Below are positions 10,628-20,885 of a DNA stretch of 64,000 bases, piece by piece. The notes under the pieces were generated by a model, which did not search any database, was not told where the DNA came from, and saw only the letters and a program-made list of their open reading frames with translations. Position 1 is the first letter of the stretch. Each line of letters begins with the position of its first letter. A program made the position numbers and the translations under genes. The stretch spans positions 1-64,000 of the forward strand of contig CAIQJF010000083.1 in NCBI GenBank assembly GCA_903872075.1. Direction: 5' to 3'. Origin of the DNA: an uncultured Caulobacteraceae bacterium (GTDB taxonomy: Bacteria > Pseudomonadota > Alphaproteobacteria > Caulobacterales > Caulobacteraceae).

Positions 10628-11491
10628 ATGACCGATGCGCCGCAGTCCAAGACCAAGCCCAATGTGCTCGCGCCGGGCCTCTATCTGGTGGCGACACCCA
10701 TCGGCAATCTGCGCGACATCACGCTGCGGGCGCTCGACATCCTGGGCGGGGTCGACGTGGTGCTGTGTGAGGACACCCGTATCGGCGGCAAGCTCCTGGC
10801 CGCCCACGGGCTGAAGAGCCGCCTGGAGCGTTACGACGAACACGCCGCCGAGCGCGTGCGGCCCAAAGCCCTGGCGCTGCTGGCGGCCGGCGGCAAGCTG
10901 GCCCTGATCTCCGACGCCGGAACACCGCTGGTGTCGGATCCCGGCTACCGGCTGGTGCGTGAGGCCGTGGACCAGGGGGCCGCGGTGTTCGCCGCGCCGG
11001 GGGCCTCCGCCGCCCTGGCCGCCCTGACGGTGTCTGGTCTGCCCACGGACAGGTTCCTGTTCGCGGGCTTCCCACCGTCGAAGGCCGCCGGCCGCCGCGA
11101 ACTGTTCTCCGAACTGGCCCCGGTCCGCGCCACCCTGATCTTCTATGAGGGCGGACCGCGCCTGCGCGCCAGCCTGACCGACATGCTCGCCGTCTTCGGG
11201 GATCGCGAGGCGGTCGTGGCCCGTGAACTGACCAAACTTCACGAGACCGTCGTCCGGGGACGGTTGGCCGATCTGGCCATTGACCCTCGCCTGGATTCGC
11301 CGCGCGGAGAGATCGTCGTCCTGGTTGGGCCGGGCGAGGACCGCGCCGCCAGCGCCGACGAAGTGGACGTGGCCCTGGCCGAAGCCGTGGCCCGGGTAGG
11401 TCCAGCCCGCGCCGCTTCTGAGGTGGCCAAGGCGCTCGGGCTCAACCGGCGGGAGCTCTACGCCCGCGCCCTGGCGCTGAAGGGCGATTGA
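10628..11491 (+). CDS. rsmI: 16S rRNA 2'-O-methyltransferase RsmI
   Basis: RsmI methylates the ribose of C1402 in 16S rRNA. The 287-residue protein begins at the ATG 10628 and has the tetrapyrrole-methylase-fold motifs LYLVATPIGNLRDITLRAL, CEDTR, LISDAGTPLVSDPGYRLV and AAPGASAALAALTVSGLP. A longer frame open to 10304 is not supported. In many proteobacteria yraN (UPF0102) follows; here only 84 bases separate it from gshB, so yraN is missing at this place. Confidence 0.96.
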   Translation: MTDAPQSKTKPNVLAPGLYLVATPIGNLRDITLRALDILGGVDVVLCEDTRIGGKLLAAHGLKSRLERYDEHAAERVRPKALALLAAGGKLALISDAGTPLVSDPGYRLVREAVDQGAAVFAAPGASAALAALTVSGLPTDRFLFAGFPPSKAAGRRELFSELAPVRATLIFYEGGPRLRASLTDMLAVFGDREAVVARELTKLHETVVRGRLADLAIDPRLDSPRGEIVVLVGPGEDRAASADEVDVALAEAVARVGPARAASEVAKALGLNRRELYARALALKGD

Positions 11492-11575
11492 CAGGCCCGA
11501 CTGGACCACCCCGCGCCCTATTCCCCCGCCGCCGCCGGACGCTTAAGACCGCCTTAGAAGTCGCGAGGAACACCC

Positions 11576-12526
11576 ATGAGCCTGAAGGTCGCCGTTCAGA
11601 TGGATCCCATCGAGGGGATCAACATCGACACCGACACCTCTTTCCTGATGATGATGGAGGCTCAGGCCCGGGGTCACAGCCTGTGGGTCTATACGCCCGA
11701 TCGTCTGTCCATGGAGGACGGCCAGGTCACCGCCCGCGGCCGGTCGGTGCGGCTGAAGGCGGTGAAGGGCGATCACGCCGAGCTTGGCCCCTATGAGGTG
11801 CGGCGCGTGGCGGAGATGGATGTGGTGCTGATGCGCCAGGACCCGCCCTTCGACATGGCCTATATCACCGCCACCCATTTCCTTGAGACCATCCACCCCG
11901 CCACCCTGGTGGTGAACAATCCCGCCGAGGTGCGCAATGCGCCGGAAAAGCTGTTCGTCACCGGCTTCCCGGGCCTGCAGCCGCCGACCCTGATCACCAG
12001 CGATCCTGACGCCATCGACGATTTCCGCGCCCGTCACGGCGACATGGTGCTCAAGCCGCTCTACGGCGGCGGCGGCTCCGGCGTGGTTCGTCTGAAGCCT
12101 GACGATCCCAATCTCGACGCCCTGCTTGAGCTGCACGCCATGATCAGCCGCGAGCAGGTGATCGCCCAGAAGTTCGTGCCCGCCGTGTCCAAGGGCGACA
12201 AGCGGGTGCTGCTCGTCGACGGCGAACCCGTGGGGGCGATCAATCGCATCCCGGCCGACGGCCAGGTGCGGTCCAATCTGGCGCGTGGTGGCCGGGCGGC
12301 GGCGGTGCAGTTGACGGCGCGGGACCTGGAAATCTGCCGGATCATCGGCCCGGAACTGCGCCGCCGGGGTTTGCTGTTTGTCGGCATCGACGTGATCGGC
12401 GACTTCCTCACCGAGATCAATGTCACCTCTCCCACCGGAGCGCAGCAGCTGAAGCGCTTCGGCGGGGCCGACGCCGCCGCCGCCATGTGGGACCGGATCG
12501 AGGCGATCCGGGCCGGCCGCGACTAG
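11576..12526 (+). CDS. gshB: Glutathione synthetase
   Basis: GshB is an ATP-grasp enzyme that joins gamma-glutamylcysteine and glycine to make glutathione in the cytoplasm. The 316-residue length matches bacterial GshB. Motifs include [19 protein letters not shown] at the N-terminus, [30 protein letters not shown] and [27 protein letters not shown] stands 6 bases before the ATG. It ends the rdgB-hemW-rsmI-gshB run. Confidence 0.97.
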   Translation: MSLKVAVQMDPIEGINIDTDTSFLMMMEAQARGHSLWVYTPDRLSMEDGQVTARGRSVRLKAVKGDHAELGPYEVRRVAEMDVVLMRQDPPFDMAYITATHFLETIHPATLVVNNPAEVRNAPEKLFVTGFPGLQPPTLITSDPDAIDDFRARHGDMVLKPLYGGGGSGVVRLKPDDPNLDALLELHAMISREQVIAQKFVPAVSKGDKRVLLVDGEPVGAINRIPADGQVRSNLARGGRAAAVQLTARDLEICRIIGPELRRRGLLFVGIDVIGDFLTEINVTSPTGAQQLKRFGGADAAAAMWDRIEAIRAGRD

Positions 12527-12604
12527 AATTTCCCCGCGTCACGGCGACCCTATTGCCGCGTACGGATTTTTCTGCAAAATGCAATAAAATGCCGTCGACA
12601 GTCA

Positions 12605-12631
12605 TTGAACTGTTGTCAATTCTCGTATAGT
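12605..12631 (+). promoter_or_regulatory. Candidate promoter for the ComM-like gene
   Basis: TTGAAC (12605-12610) and TATAGT (12626-12631) are separated by 15 bases in an AT-rich stretch, placing a start of transcription near 12638, 68 bases upstream of the ATG at 12706. The region differs sharply in composition from the flanking genes. Assignment is by consensus only. Confidence 0.4.
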
Positions 12632-12673
12632 TCGTGATTTGTTCATGGTTGGCGCCAGAAATCTACGCCCGCC

Positions 12674-12682
12674 TGTGGATAA
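12674..12682 (-). promoter_or_regulatory. Perfect DnaA-box 9-mer
   Basis: TGTGGATAA on the plus strand is TTATCCACA on the minus strand, the classical high-affinity DnaA box. It lies 23 bases upstream of the ComM-like start, in the presumed 5' leader. A single 9-mer can occur by chance, so the function is uncertain. Confidence 0.4.
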
Positions 12683-12705
12683 GTCTGAGGATGCGAGGCG
12701 GTCTC

Positions 12706-14265
12706 ATGGCGGCGCGGGTGGTCTCTGTGGCGTTCGAGGGGGTGGAAGCCCGCCGCGTGGACGTTGAAGTCCAGAAGGTCAGCGGGCCCTCCTCCTTCGT
12801 GGTGGTGGGGCTGGCCGACAAGGCGGTGGGCGAATCGCGCGAGCGGGTCCGCGCCGCGTTCGCCGGTCTCGGCCTGGCCCTCCCCAGCGGCCGGGTGGTG
12901 GCCAATCTCGCCCCCGCCGACCTGCCCAAGGAAGGCAATCACTTCGACCTTCCCATTGCCCTGGCCCTGATGGGCGCCATGGGCGTGGTGCCGCAGGACG
13001 CCCTCGACGGATGGGCGGCCATCGGCGAGCTGAACCTCAACGGCGAGATCGCACCCGTGGCCGGGGCCTTGCCGGCCGCCATGGCGGCGGGGGCCCTGGG
13101 GCTGGGGCTGATCTGTCCGGAAGCCTGCGGGCCCGAGGCGGCCTGGGCGGGGGAGACGGCGATCCTGGCGCCCCGGTCCCTGATCGCCCTGGTCAACCAC
13201 TTCCGGGGGACCCAGGTGATGAGCCCGCCCAAACCCGGGCCCATGCTCGATCCCGCTCGGGGTCTCGATCTGCGCGACGTCAAAGGCCAGGAGAACGCCA
13301 AGCGGGCCCTGGAGATCGCCGCCGCCGGCGGCCACAACCTGCTCTACATGGGCCCGCCGGGCTCGGGGAAATCCATGCTGGCCCAGCGCCTGCCCGGCCT
13401 GTTGCCGCCGCTCACCGCCGCCGAACTGCTGGAAACCTCCCTCGTTCACTCGGTGGCTGGCCTGATCGCCAAGGGCGCCCTGACCCGCGCCCGGCCGTTC
13501 CGCGCCCCGCATCACTCGGCCAGCATGGCGGCGCTCACCGGCGGCGGGCTGCGGGTCAAGCCGGGCGAGGTTTCGCTGGCCCACAACGGCGTGCTGTTCC
13601 TCGACGAGCTGCCCGAATTCAGCGCCCAGGCCCTGGATTCCCTGCGCCAGCCGCTGGAGACGGGCGAGGTGGTGGTCGCCCGGGCCAACGCCCACGTGCG
13701 CTATCCGGCTCGGGTGCAGCTGGTGGCGGCCATGAACCCCTGCCGCTGCGGCGTCGGCGGTCTCGGGCGCGGGGCCTGCGGAAAGGCGCCCCGCTGTCAG
13801 CAGACCTATCAGGGGCGGGTGTCGGGCCCCCTGCTCGACCGCATGGACCTGACGGTGGAGGTTCCGCCGGTGACGGCCGCGGATCTCGCGTTGCCGCCGC
13901 CCTCCGAAGGTACGGCCGAGGTCGCCGCCCGGGTGGCGGCCGCCCGCGAGATTCAGATCCGCCGCGCAGAGGCCGCTGGCGAGGGCGCCAGCCATCTGAA
14001 CGCGAGGGCCGAGGGCGGCTGGCTCGACGAGATCGCGGCCCTGGATGCGCCGGCCCGCGCCCTGCTGGCCAAGGCCGCCGAGGCCCGCACCCTCACCGCC
14101 CGCGGCTGGACCCGCACCCTGCGCCTGGCCCGCACCATCGCCGACCTGGAAGGCGGCGGTCCGGTCCGGCGCGTCCACGTAGCCGAGGCCTTGATCTACC
14201 GGCGGCTGGGGCCAGGGGGCGAGGGCGCCGTCGAGGGCCGGGAACTGACGCGGCCCTTCGCCTGA
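12706..14265 (+). CDS. comM: YifB/ComM-family Mg-chelatase-like AAA+ ATPase
   Basis: ComM is a hexameric helicase that promotes branch migration when transforming DNA integrates; YifB homologues occur widely. The 519-residue protein has an N-terminal Lon-protease-like fold domain (MAARVVSVAFEG...SSFVVVGLADKAVGESRERV), the Walker A GPPGSGKSM, the Walker B VLFLDELPEF, and the zinc-like CRCGVGG...C element near MNPCRCG. GAGG at 12695-12698 decides for the ATG at 12706 over upstream alternatives. It is monocistronic behind its own candidate promoter. The exact role in this organism is inferred. Confidence 0.93.
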   Translation: MAARVVSVAFEGVEARRVDVEVQKVSGPSSFVVVGLADKAVGESRERVRAAFAGLGLALPSGRVVANLAPADLPKEGNHFDLPIALALMGAMGVVPQDALDGWAAIGELNLNGEIAPVAGALPAAMAAGALGLGLICPEACGPEAAWAGETAILAPRSLIALVNHFRGTQVMSPPKPGPMLDPARGLDLRDVKGQENAKRALEIAAAGGHNLLYMGPPGSGKSMLAQRLPGLLPPLTAAELLETSLVHSVAGLIAKGALTRARPFRAPHHSASMAALTGGGLRVKPGEVSLAHNGVLFLDELPEFSAQALDSLRQPLETGEVVVARANAHVRYPARVQLVAAMNPCRCGVGGLGRGACGKAPRCQQTYQGRVSGPLLDRMDLTVEVPPVTAADLALPPPSEGTAEVAARVAAAREIQIRRAEAAGEGASHLNARAEGGWLDEIAALDAPARALLAKAAEARTLTARGWTRTLRLARTIADLEGGGPVRRVHVAEALIYRRLGPGGEGAVEGRELTRPFA

Positions 14266-14359
14266 TGCCGAGGCTGGACTTCAGGCGCGGCGACGTTATC
14301 GGACGGGCGGCGCGTCGCGCTCACCGCCTCCCTGTCTCAGCCTGCCGAGTCCCCCCGCC

Positions 14360-15169
14360 ATGTCCCGCCGCACCAGCGCCGAGTTCCTCGCCCTGACCCA
14401 TCCCGTCGACACCCATCGCTGGGAGCTGAAGGTGGACGAATCCATGACCGGCGGTCGCGGCTCACTGTTCGGCGGCGTGGGTCTCGCGGCCGGGATCGTG
14501 GCCCTGGAGCTGGCGGCCGGAAAGCCGGTGGTCTGGGCGACCGGCCAGTATCTGTCGATCACCCAGCAGCCGGTGTCCATCGATCTGGAGGTTCACCTGC
14601 CCGCCCAGGGCCGCAACGTCACCCAAGGCAGGGTGGTGGGGCACGTGGGCGACCGGGAGATCATCACCGTTCTGGGCGCGGTGGGCGAGCGCCCGCCCGT
14701 GGCCAGCGGCTGCTGGCTTGAGGCGCCGGCCGCCCCGCCGCCGCAGGATTGCCCGATCATCGACAGGGCCCACGACGGCGACAGCATCCACAAGCACGTG
14801 GAGCTGCGGCTGGCCCGCGGCTGTTTCGGCTTCACCATGTTCGGCGAGCCCACCGACGACGGCCGCTCGCTGCTGTGGGCGCGCATGCCGGAGGTCGTCC
14901 ATGACGCCGCCGCACTGGGCATCATCGCCGACTACATGCCCTCGGTGCTCGGCAACGCCTTGGGCCGGGTCGCGCATTGCACCAGCCTGGACAACACGAT
15001 CCGCATCGCCAACCGCCGCCCCTCCGAATGGGTGCTGTGCGACAACCGCATGGAGTTCGTCGGCGACGGCTTCGGCTATGGGTCCGTCCACATGTGGAGC
15101 GAGGACGGCGTCCTGCTGGCCACCGGCAGCCAGTCGCTGATCGTGCGCTTCCCCGACCAAGTCTCTTAA
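14360..15169 (+). CDS. Acyl-CoA thioesterase-like double-hotdog protein (TesB type)
   Basis: The 269-residue protein resembles thioesterase II proteins that hydrolyse acyl-CoA. The N-terminal hotdog half shows RGSLFGGVGLAAGIVALELA and TGQYLSITQQPVSIDLEVHL; the second half repeats the fold, with ARMPEVVHDAAALGIIADYMP, SLDNTIRI and the ending VHMWSEDGVLLATGSQSLIVR. These are typical of TesB/FadM-like double-hotdog proteins. It converges on the Rieske oxygenase gene with a 4-base overlap of stop codons. It opens the catabolic region; the acyl substrate is unknown. Confidence 0.8.
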   Translation: MSRRTSAEFLALTHPVDTHRWELKVDESMTGGRGSLFGGVGLAAGIVALELAAGKPVVWATGQYLSITQQPVSIDLEVHLPAQGRNVTQGRVVGHVGDREIITVLGAVGERPPVASGCWLEAPAAPPPQDCPIIDRAHDGDSIHKHVELRLARGCFGFTMFGEPTDDGRSLLWARMPEVVHDAAALGIIADYMPSVLGNALGRVAHCTSLDNTIRIANRRPSEWVLCDNRMEFVGDGFGYGSVHMWSEDGVLLATGSQSLIVRFPDQVS

Positions 15170-16335
15170 GGCGCCATCCGCGCCTTCAGGAAGCGGTGGA
15201 AGCGCAGCAGGCTGGCTTCCAGATGGCTCAGGGGTCCCGGCGCATAGAGCGGGCTGGTGACGCCGCGCTGAACGCCCTCGCAGGCCGGAATGTCTTCCAG
15301 GTGAATGGCCACGAAGGCGTCGCGAAAGGCGCCGGCCCGGGACGGATCGGCGGCGACCTCGGGCGGAGCGAGAAAATGCACCCTCAGGCGGAAGTTGGCG
15401 TGGCTGATCCGGTCCATTTCGTACCAGACCCCCGACGGGGTCCCGGTTTCGCTGAAGGCGATGAGGGTGAAGGGAAAGATCGCCCCCACCAGCAGCGAGG
15501 CGTTCTCAGAGTCGGCCGGCGGGTTTTCAAGAACGCTGTAGAGATGGTCGCCGTCGCCGTCATAGGTCCCCAGGGCGGGATTGCTCCGCTGCAGGGTGCC
15601 GGCGTGGGGGCCGATGTGGTGGTAGGACTCCATGAAGTTCTCGACCATCACCTTCCAGTTCCACGGCGAGTCGAACTCCACCACCGTGGCGGTGACCATC
15701 CCGGCCACGTTCAATCCTTCCAGCCGCTGCGTCAGCCGGGCGAGTTGCGGCGCCAGGGGCGGGGCCTTGCCGTCCAGATTGGCGAACACCCAGCCTTCCC
15801 ACAGGCAGGAGGCGATCTCGGGCAGGGCGCAGGCGGCCCTGTCGAAGACCTGCGATTCGGCCATGGCGGTCGCCGAGGCCAGGCGCCCGTCCAGGCCATA
15901 CCGCCACAGGTGATAGGGGCAGGTGAGGCTCTTCGCCGTTCCCGCCCCCTCCATCACCGGCATGCCGCGGTGGCGGCAGACGTTGGAGAGCACCCGGATG
16001 GCGCCTGACTCATCGCGCACCACCACAACCGGCGCGCCGGCGACGTCCACCACCCGGTAGACGCCCGGCTCAGCCAGCTCGCTCGCCCGCGCCACGGCGA
16101 TCCAGGACGTCGCGAACACCCGCGCCTGTTCGGCCGCGAACACGGCGGGATCGGCATAGGCGGGGCCGGGCAGGGCCCGGGCCTGGGCGAGATCGCTGGC
16201 GACGGCGCCATAGGCGGCTTCGAGAAACTCGGTCACGGCGGCTCCCAATGTTGGCGTGGCCGCAAGCTGTCTCGCCGCGCGCGCGGCCGCAATCTCCATC
16301 TCAGCGGGCGCCGGCGGAGCCCGTAAGTTTGCCAT
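15166..16335 (-). CDS. Rieske non-heme iron oxygenase, alpha subunit
   Basis: These enzymes hydroxylate aromatic, terpenoid or quaternary-amine substrates using electrons from a separate reductase. The Rieske 2Fe-2S ligands are C120, H122, C139 and H142 (CRHRGMP...CPYHLWRYGLDG). The mononuclear iron site is visible as H239-x4-H244 in ENFMESYHHIGPH, with an acidic residue in EDIPACEG as the likely third ligand. At 389 residues it is a normal length. No ferredoxin or reductase is encoded nearby, so it must use partners from elsewhere. The substrate cannot be told. Confidence 0.92.
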   Translation of the reverse strand: MANLRAPPAPAEMEIAAARAARQLAATPTLGAAVTEFLEAAYGAVASDLAQARALPGPAYADPAVFAAEQARVFATSWIAVARASELAEPGVYRVVDVAGAPVVVVRDESGAIRVLSNVCRHRGMPVMEGAGTAKSLTCPYHLWRYGLDGRLASATAMAESQVFDRAACALPEIASCLWEGWVFANLDGKAPPLAPQLARLTQRLEGLNVAGMVTATVVEFDSPWNWKVMVENFMESYHHIGPHAGTLQRSNPALGTYDGDGDHLYSVLENPPADSENASLLVGAIFPFTLIAFSETGTPSGVWYEMDRISHANFRLRVHFLAPPEVAADPSRAGAFRDAFVAIHLEDIPACEGVQRGVTSPLYAPGPLSHLEASLLRFHRFLKARMAP

Positions 16336-16412
16336 TCATCGCCCATGGACGCGGCGCGGCTTGCCCGTCACCTTGGCGCCTCGTCTCCAGACCGTCCAGG
16401 ACCGACACGCCG

Positions 16413-17222
<810 letters not shown>

Positions 17223-17301
17223 CTCCAGGCCCGCGACCCGCCCTTGATCCGCGCCGCGGTTCGCGCGAACCCTGCTGAAAAGACCACCTGAGGAAACCGC
17301 C

Positions 17302-18057
17302 GTGACCGATGCCCTCCTGCTCAGCCGCACCGACGGCGCCGTGGCGACCCTGACCTTGAACGATCCGGCGCACGCCAACGCCCTCTCGACGGCCATGATG
17401 ACAGCGATCGAGGGCGCCCTGGCCGCCGCGGTCGCCGATCCAGCCGTGCGCGTCGTCGTGCTGGAGGCGGCGGGCAAGATTTTCTGCGCCGGGCATGACC
17501 TGGCTGAACTGCGGTCGTCAGACGACACGGCGTTCCATGCCGCGCTGTTCGACCAGTGCTCGCGCTTGATGATGGCCATCGTGGACAGTCCCAAGCCGGT
17601 GATCGCCAAGGTCCGGGGCGCGGCCGTGGCGGCCGGCTGCCAGCTGGTGGCCAGCTGCGACCTTGCCTTCGCCGCCGACACGGTGCGGTTCGCGGTTTCC
17701 GGGGTGAACCTGGGGCTGTTCTGCTCCACCCCCGGCGTGGCCCTGGGCCGGGCGGTGAGCCGCAAGGACGCGCTCGACCTGCTGCTTACCGGCCGCTTCG
17801 CAAGCGCCGCCGAAGCGGTAGGCATGGGGCTGATCAACCGCGCCGTTCCAGCCGCCGAGCTCGACTCCGCCTTGGACGCCGCCACGTCCGCCATCGCCGC
17901 CAAGGCGCCCGAGGCGATCGCCCTGGGCAAGGCGGCGTTCAACCGCCAGAGCACCCAGCCCCTGGCCCAGGCCTACGCCACCGCCACGGCGGCCATGGCG
18001 GAGAATCTTGGCTTCCCCAGCGCCAAGGTCGGCATAGACGCCTTTCTGAAACGATGA
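17302..18057 (+). CDS. Enoyl-CoA hydratase/isomerase, ECHDC3-like
   Basis: The 251-residue crotonase starts at the GTG 17302, with GAGGAA 7 bases upstream. The oxyanion-hole elements are FCAGHDLAEL and VRGAAVAAGCQLVASCDLAFA. The segment VNLGLFCSTPGVALGRAV resembles the mammalian ECHDC3 group and lacks both catalytic glutamates of the classical hydratase, so the reaction is uncertain. It lies 79 bases after the previous crotonase and 37 bases before the CoA-transferase. Confidence 0.86.
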   Translation: MTDALLLSRTDGAVATLTLNDPAHANALSTAMMTAIEGALAAAVADPAVRVVVLEAAGKIFCAGHDLAELRSSDDTAFHAALFDQCSRLMMAIVDSPKPVIAKVRGAAVAAGCQLVASCDLAFAADTVRFAVSGVNLGLFCSTPGVALGRAVSRKDALDLLLTGRFASAAEAVGMGLINRAVPAAELDSALDAATSAIAAKAPEAIALGKAAFNRQSTQPLAQAYATATAAMAENLGFPSAKVGIDAFLKR

Positions 18058-18094
18058 GCCCGCCGCGGACAGTGGCGACAACGAGGGGGACGCT

Positions 18095-19309
18095 GTGACG
18101 TCTGAACAGACCGGTCTGAAGGGGGTCCTCTCGGGCGTCCGCGTGCTCGATTTCGGCCGCTATATCGCCGGACCCTATTGCGCCGCCCTGCTGTCGGATT
18201 TCGGGGCCGAGGTGATCCGGGTGGAGAAGCGCTCCGGCGGCGAGGACCGTTTCCAGGCGCCGGTGTCCGAAACCGGCGACGGCGGCCTCTTCCAGCAGGT
18301 CAACCGCAACAAGCGCGGCATGACCCTCGATCCCATGACCGAGGACGGACAGGCGGTGGTCCGGCGGCTGGTCGCCACGGCCGATGTGGTGGTGGCCAAT
18401 CTGCCGCCGCAGACCCTGGCGGCCATGAAGCTGGACTATGAGAGCCTCAAGGCTATCAAGCCGGACATCATTCTCACGATGGTCACCGCCTATGGCCAGG
18501 GTGGCCCCTACAGCGAGCGGGTGGGCTTCGACGGCATCGGCCAGGTCATGTCCGGCGCGGTCTATATGACGTCCGAAGGCGATGGCGAGCGGCCCTATCG
18601 GTTTCAGGCGCCGTGGGTCGACTTCGGCACGGCCCTGCATTGCGCCTACGGCACCGTCCTCGCTCTGATGGCGCGTGGCCAGACCGGCCGGGGACAGATC
18701 GTCGAAGGGGCCCTGCTCGGCACGGCCCTGGCGATCAACAACGGCATGTTGATCGAACAGGCGATGCTGGGGATCAACCGCGTGCCCACCGGCAACCGCG
18801 GCCAGACCTCCGGACCGGTGGATATCTTCCGCACAGCCGACGGTTGGATCCTGGTCCAGGTGGTCGGCCAGCCCCTGTTCCGGCGCTGGGCGAAGCTGAT
18901 GGGCGAGGAGGACTTCTGGCTCACCGATCCGCGCTTCAAGGATGACATCTCACGCGGCGAGAACGGCGCGGTGATCTCGGAGCGCATGAGCCGCTGGTGC
19001 GCGGAGCGGACCTCCACCGAGGCCCTGGATATTCTCGGCAAGGCGATGATCCCGGGCGGTCAGGTGCTCAAGCCCCAGCAGGTGCTGGACGATCCGCACG
19101 TCAAGGCCATGGGGTTCTTCCAGCCAGTGGACTATCCGGGCCTGCCGTCGCCGGCCCCGATCGCCCGGGGCGCACTCGGCCTTTCGGACACCCCTGGATC
19201 GATCCGCGAGCGCGCCCCGGTGCTGGGCGAGCACACCGACGCCATCCTGACCGAACTGGGCTACGCCGCGGCCGATATCGCCGATCTGAGGGCGCGTTCG
19301 ATCATCTGA
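18095..19309 (+). CDS. CaiB/BaiF-type class III CoA-transferase
   Basis: Family III CoA-transferases move CoA between carboxylic acids through an aspartyl-CoA thioester. The 404-residue protein begins at the GTG 18095 and shows the family features LSGVRVLDFGRYIAGPYCA, SDFGAEVIRVEK, NRNKRGMTLD and the region around D176 in QAPWVDFGTALHCAYG, the probable catalytic aspartate. With the two crotonases upstream it suggests activation and processing of an organic acid as its CoA ester. Confidence 0.93.
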   Translation: MTSEQTGLKGVLSGVRVLDFGRYIAGPYCAALLSDFGAEVIRVEKRSGGEDRFQAPVSETGDGGLFQQVNRNKRGMTLDPMTEDGQAVVRRLVATADVVVANLPPQTLAAMKLDYESLKAIKPDIILTMVTAYGQGGPYSERVGFDGIGQVMSGAVYMTSEGDGERPYRFQAPWVDFGTALHCAYGTVLALMARGQTGRGQIVEGALLGTALAINNGMLIEQAMLGINRVPTGNRGQTSGPVDIFRTADGWILVQVVGQPLFRRWAKLMGEEDFWLTDPRFKDDISRGENGAVISERMSRWCAERTSTEALDILGKAMIPGGQVLKPQQVLDDPHVKAMGFFQPVDYPGLPSPAPIARGALGLSDTPGSIRERAPVLGEHTDAILTELGYAAADIADLRARSII

Positions 19310-19319
19310 ACGAGGGGCC

Positions 19320-20717
19320 TCAGGCGCCGGCGCGTTTGGCCACGGCGTCGGCGATGGCCTTGTCGAGGACATCGATCAGGGTGTCGCACTCCGAGCGGGT
19401 GATGATCAGCGGCGGCGACATGACGATGGTGTTGGAGTGGCGAACCCCGCCGCCCGACCGGCCGACCAGCACGCCGTTCTCGCGGCAGAAGTCCACTACC
19501 CCCTGCACCAGATGACCTTCCAGCTGCGTCTTGCTCTGGCGGTCGACCACCAGCTCGATCCCGAGCAGCAGGCCCTTGCCGCGGATGTCGCCGACGATGC
19601 CGTGCTTCATCAGCCGGCCCTTGAGGCCATCCATGAGATAAGCGCCCATGCTGGCCGACCGTTCGGCCAGCTGTTCCTCGAGCAGGATCTCGATGTTGCG
19701 CACCGCCACGGCCGCAGCGGCGGGGTGGCCGCCGTAGGTGTTGACCTGGAACACCTGCCGGCCGTCGGCCGGCGCGCCCAGGAAGCTCTCGAACACCTTG
19801 TTCTTCACGATGGTGGCGCCCAGCGGCAGGTAAGCGCTGATGATGCCCTTGGCCACGGCCATGATGTCGGGGCTGATCCCCCAATGCTGGTGGCCGAACA
19901 TCCTGCCGGTGCGGCCGAAGCCGTTGATCACCTCGTCGACGTGCAGCAGGACATCGTATTTCCGGCAGATCGCCTCCACCATCGGCAGATATTCGTCCGG
20001 CGGCACCGCGACGCCCACGCCGCTCATGATCGGCTCGACGATCACCTCGGCCACGGTCTGGGGACCTTCACCCAGGATGGTGGTCTCGATTGCCTGGGCG
20101 CAGGCCACCTTGCAGCTGGGATATTCCAGGCCAAGCGGGCAGCGGTAGCAGGTGGGGGCCGGAACGTGGACGAACTCGCCGCCGAAGGGCTCGAACTTGA
20201 TCTTGCGGTCGCCCATGCCGCCGGCGGCCAGGGTCGAGAGGGTGGTGCCGTGATAGGCGTAGTAGCGGGAGATGGTCTTGAAGCGGAACTCGCCGGGGAA
20301 CTCGTGCTTGGCGTACTGCCGGGCGAACTTGAAGCCCGCCTCATTGGCCTCGGAGCCCGAATTGACGAAATAGCTGTGATAGCCGCCGCCCATGAGGGTG
20401 TTGAGCTGCTCGGCCAACTGGGCCGCGGGCAGGTTCATGGCCGAGTGCGGGAAATAGGCGATGGCCCGCATCTGTTCGGCGGCGATGTCGGCCAGCTCGT
20501 GGCGGCCGTAGCCGATGTTGACGCACCAGAGCCCTGCCATGGCGTCGAGGAAGGCCGTGCCGTCGGCGTCCATCACCGTGGAGCCCTGGGCGGAGACGAC
20601 CACCATCTGCTTCTGTTCCAGCGCCCGGTGCTGGACGAGCGGATGCAGCACATTCTCCAGATCCTGGGCGACGACGCGCGCGCGCTCGGCGGGATCGGGG
20701 GTGTTGGTGAGCGACAT
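19320..20717 (-). CDS. Class III aminotransferase (omega-transaminase/taurine-pyruvate type)
   Basis: The PLP enzyme transfers an amino group from an amine or beta-amino acid to a keto acid. At 465 residues it shows NSGSEANEAGFKFARQY, YAYHGTTLSTLA, HVDEVINGFGRTG (D261 binds the PLP nitrogen) and K290 in AVAKGIISAYLPLG as the Schiff-base lysine. The insertion with CYRCPLGLEYPSCKVACA resembles enzymes annotated taurine-pyruvate aminotransferase, but the substrate cannot be fixed by reading. It converges on the CoA-transferase, 10 bases apart. Confidence 0.92.
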   Translation of the reverse strand: MSLTNTPDPAERARVVAQDLENVLHPLVQHRALEQKQMVVVSAQGSTVMDADGTAFLDAMAGLWCVNIGYGRHELADIAAEQMRAIAYFPHSAMNLPAAQLAEQLNTLMGGGYHSYFVNSGSEANEAGFKFARQYAKHEFPGEFRFKTISRYYAYHGTTLSTLAAGGMGDRKIKFEPFGGEFVHVPAPTCYRCPLGLEYPSCKVACAQAIETTILGEGPQTVAEVIVEPIMSGVGVAVPPDEYLPMVEAICRKYDVLLHVDEVINGFGRTGRMFGHQHWGISPDIMAVAKGIISAYLPLGATIVKNKVFESFLGAPADGRQVFQVNTYGGHPAAAAVAVRNIEILLEEQLAERSASMGAYLMDGLKGRLMKHGIVGDIRGKGLLLGIELVVDRQSKTQLEGHLVQGVVDFCRENGVLVGRSGGGVRHSNTIVMSPPLIITRSECDTLIDVLDKAIADAVAKRAGA

Positions 20718-20885
20718 GCGCCGGGCTCCTGATCGGGGGGGCGGAGGTAAGGTCGCCAGCTTAGCCGAAAGAAGGGGGTCGGGTCGATTGGCGCCGGGCG
20801 CGGAGACGGTTACCGATAGACTGAATTGAGAGAGTCGGCGGCGGCATCCACCGTCGTTCGGGACACCGCGGGGAGGCGGACGACA

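Noticed and set aside
11543..11557. TTAA-N7-TTAG, similar to a CtrA site before gshB
   Set aside because: One mismatch, only 19 bases before the ATG and inside a probable operon; not enough to claim CtrA control.
12643..14178. Long minus-strand frame of 511 codons opposite the ComM-like gene
   Set aside because: Gly/Arg/Gln-rich shadow with no motif; the plus-strand ATPase is clear.
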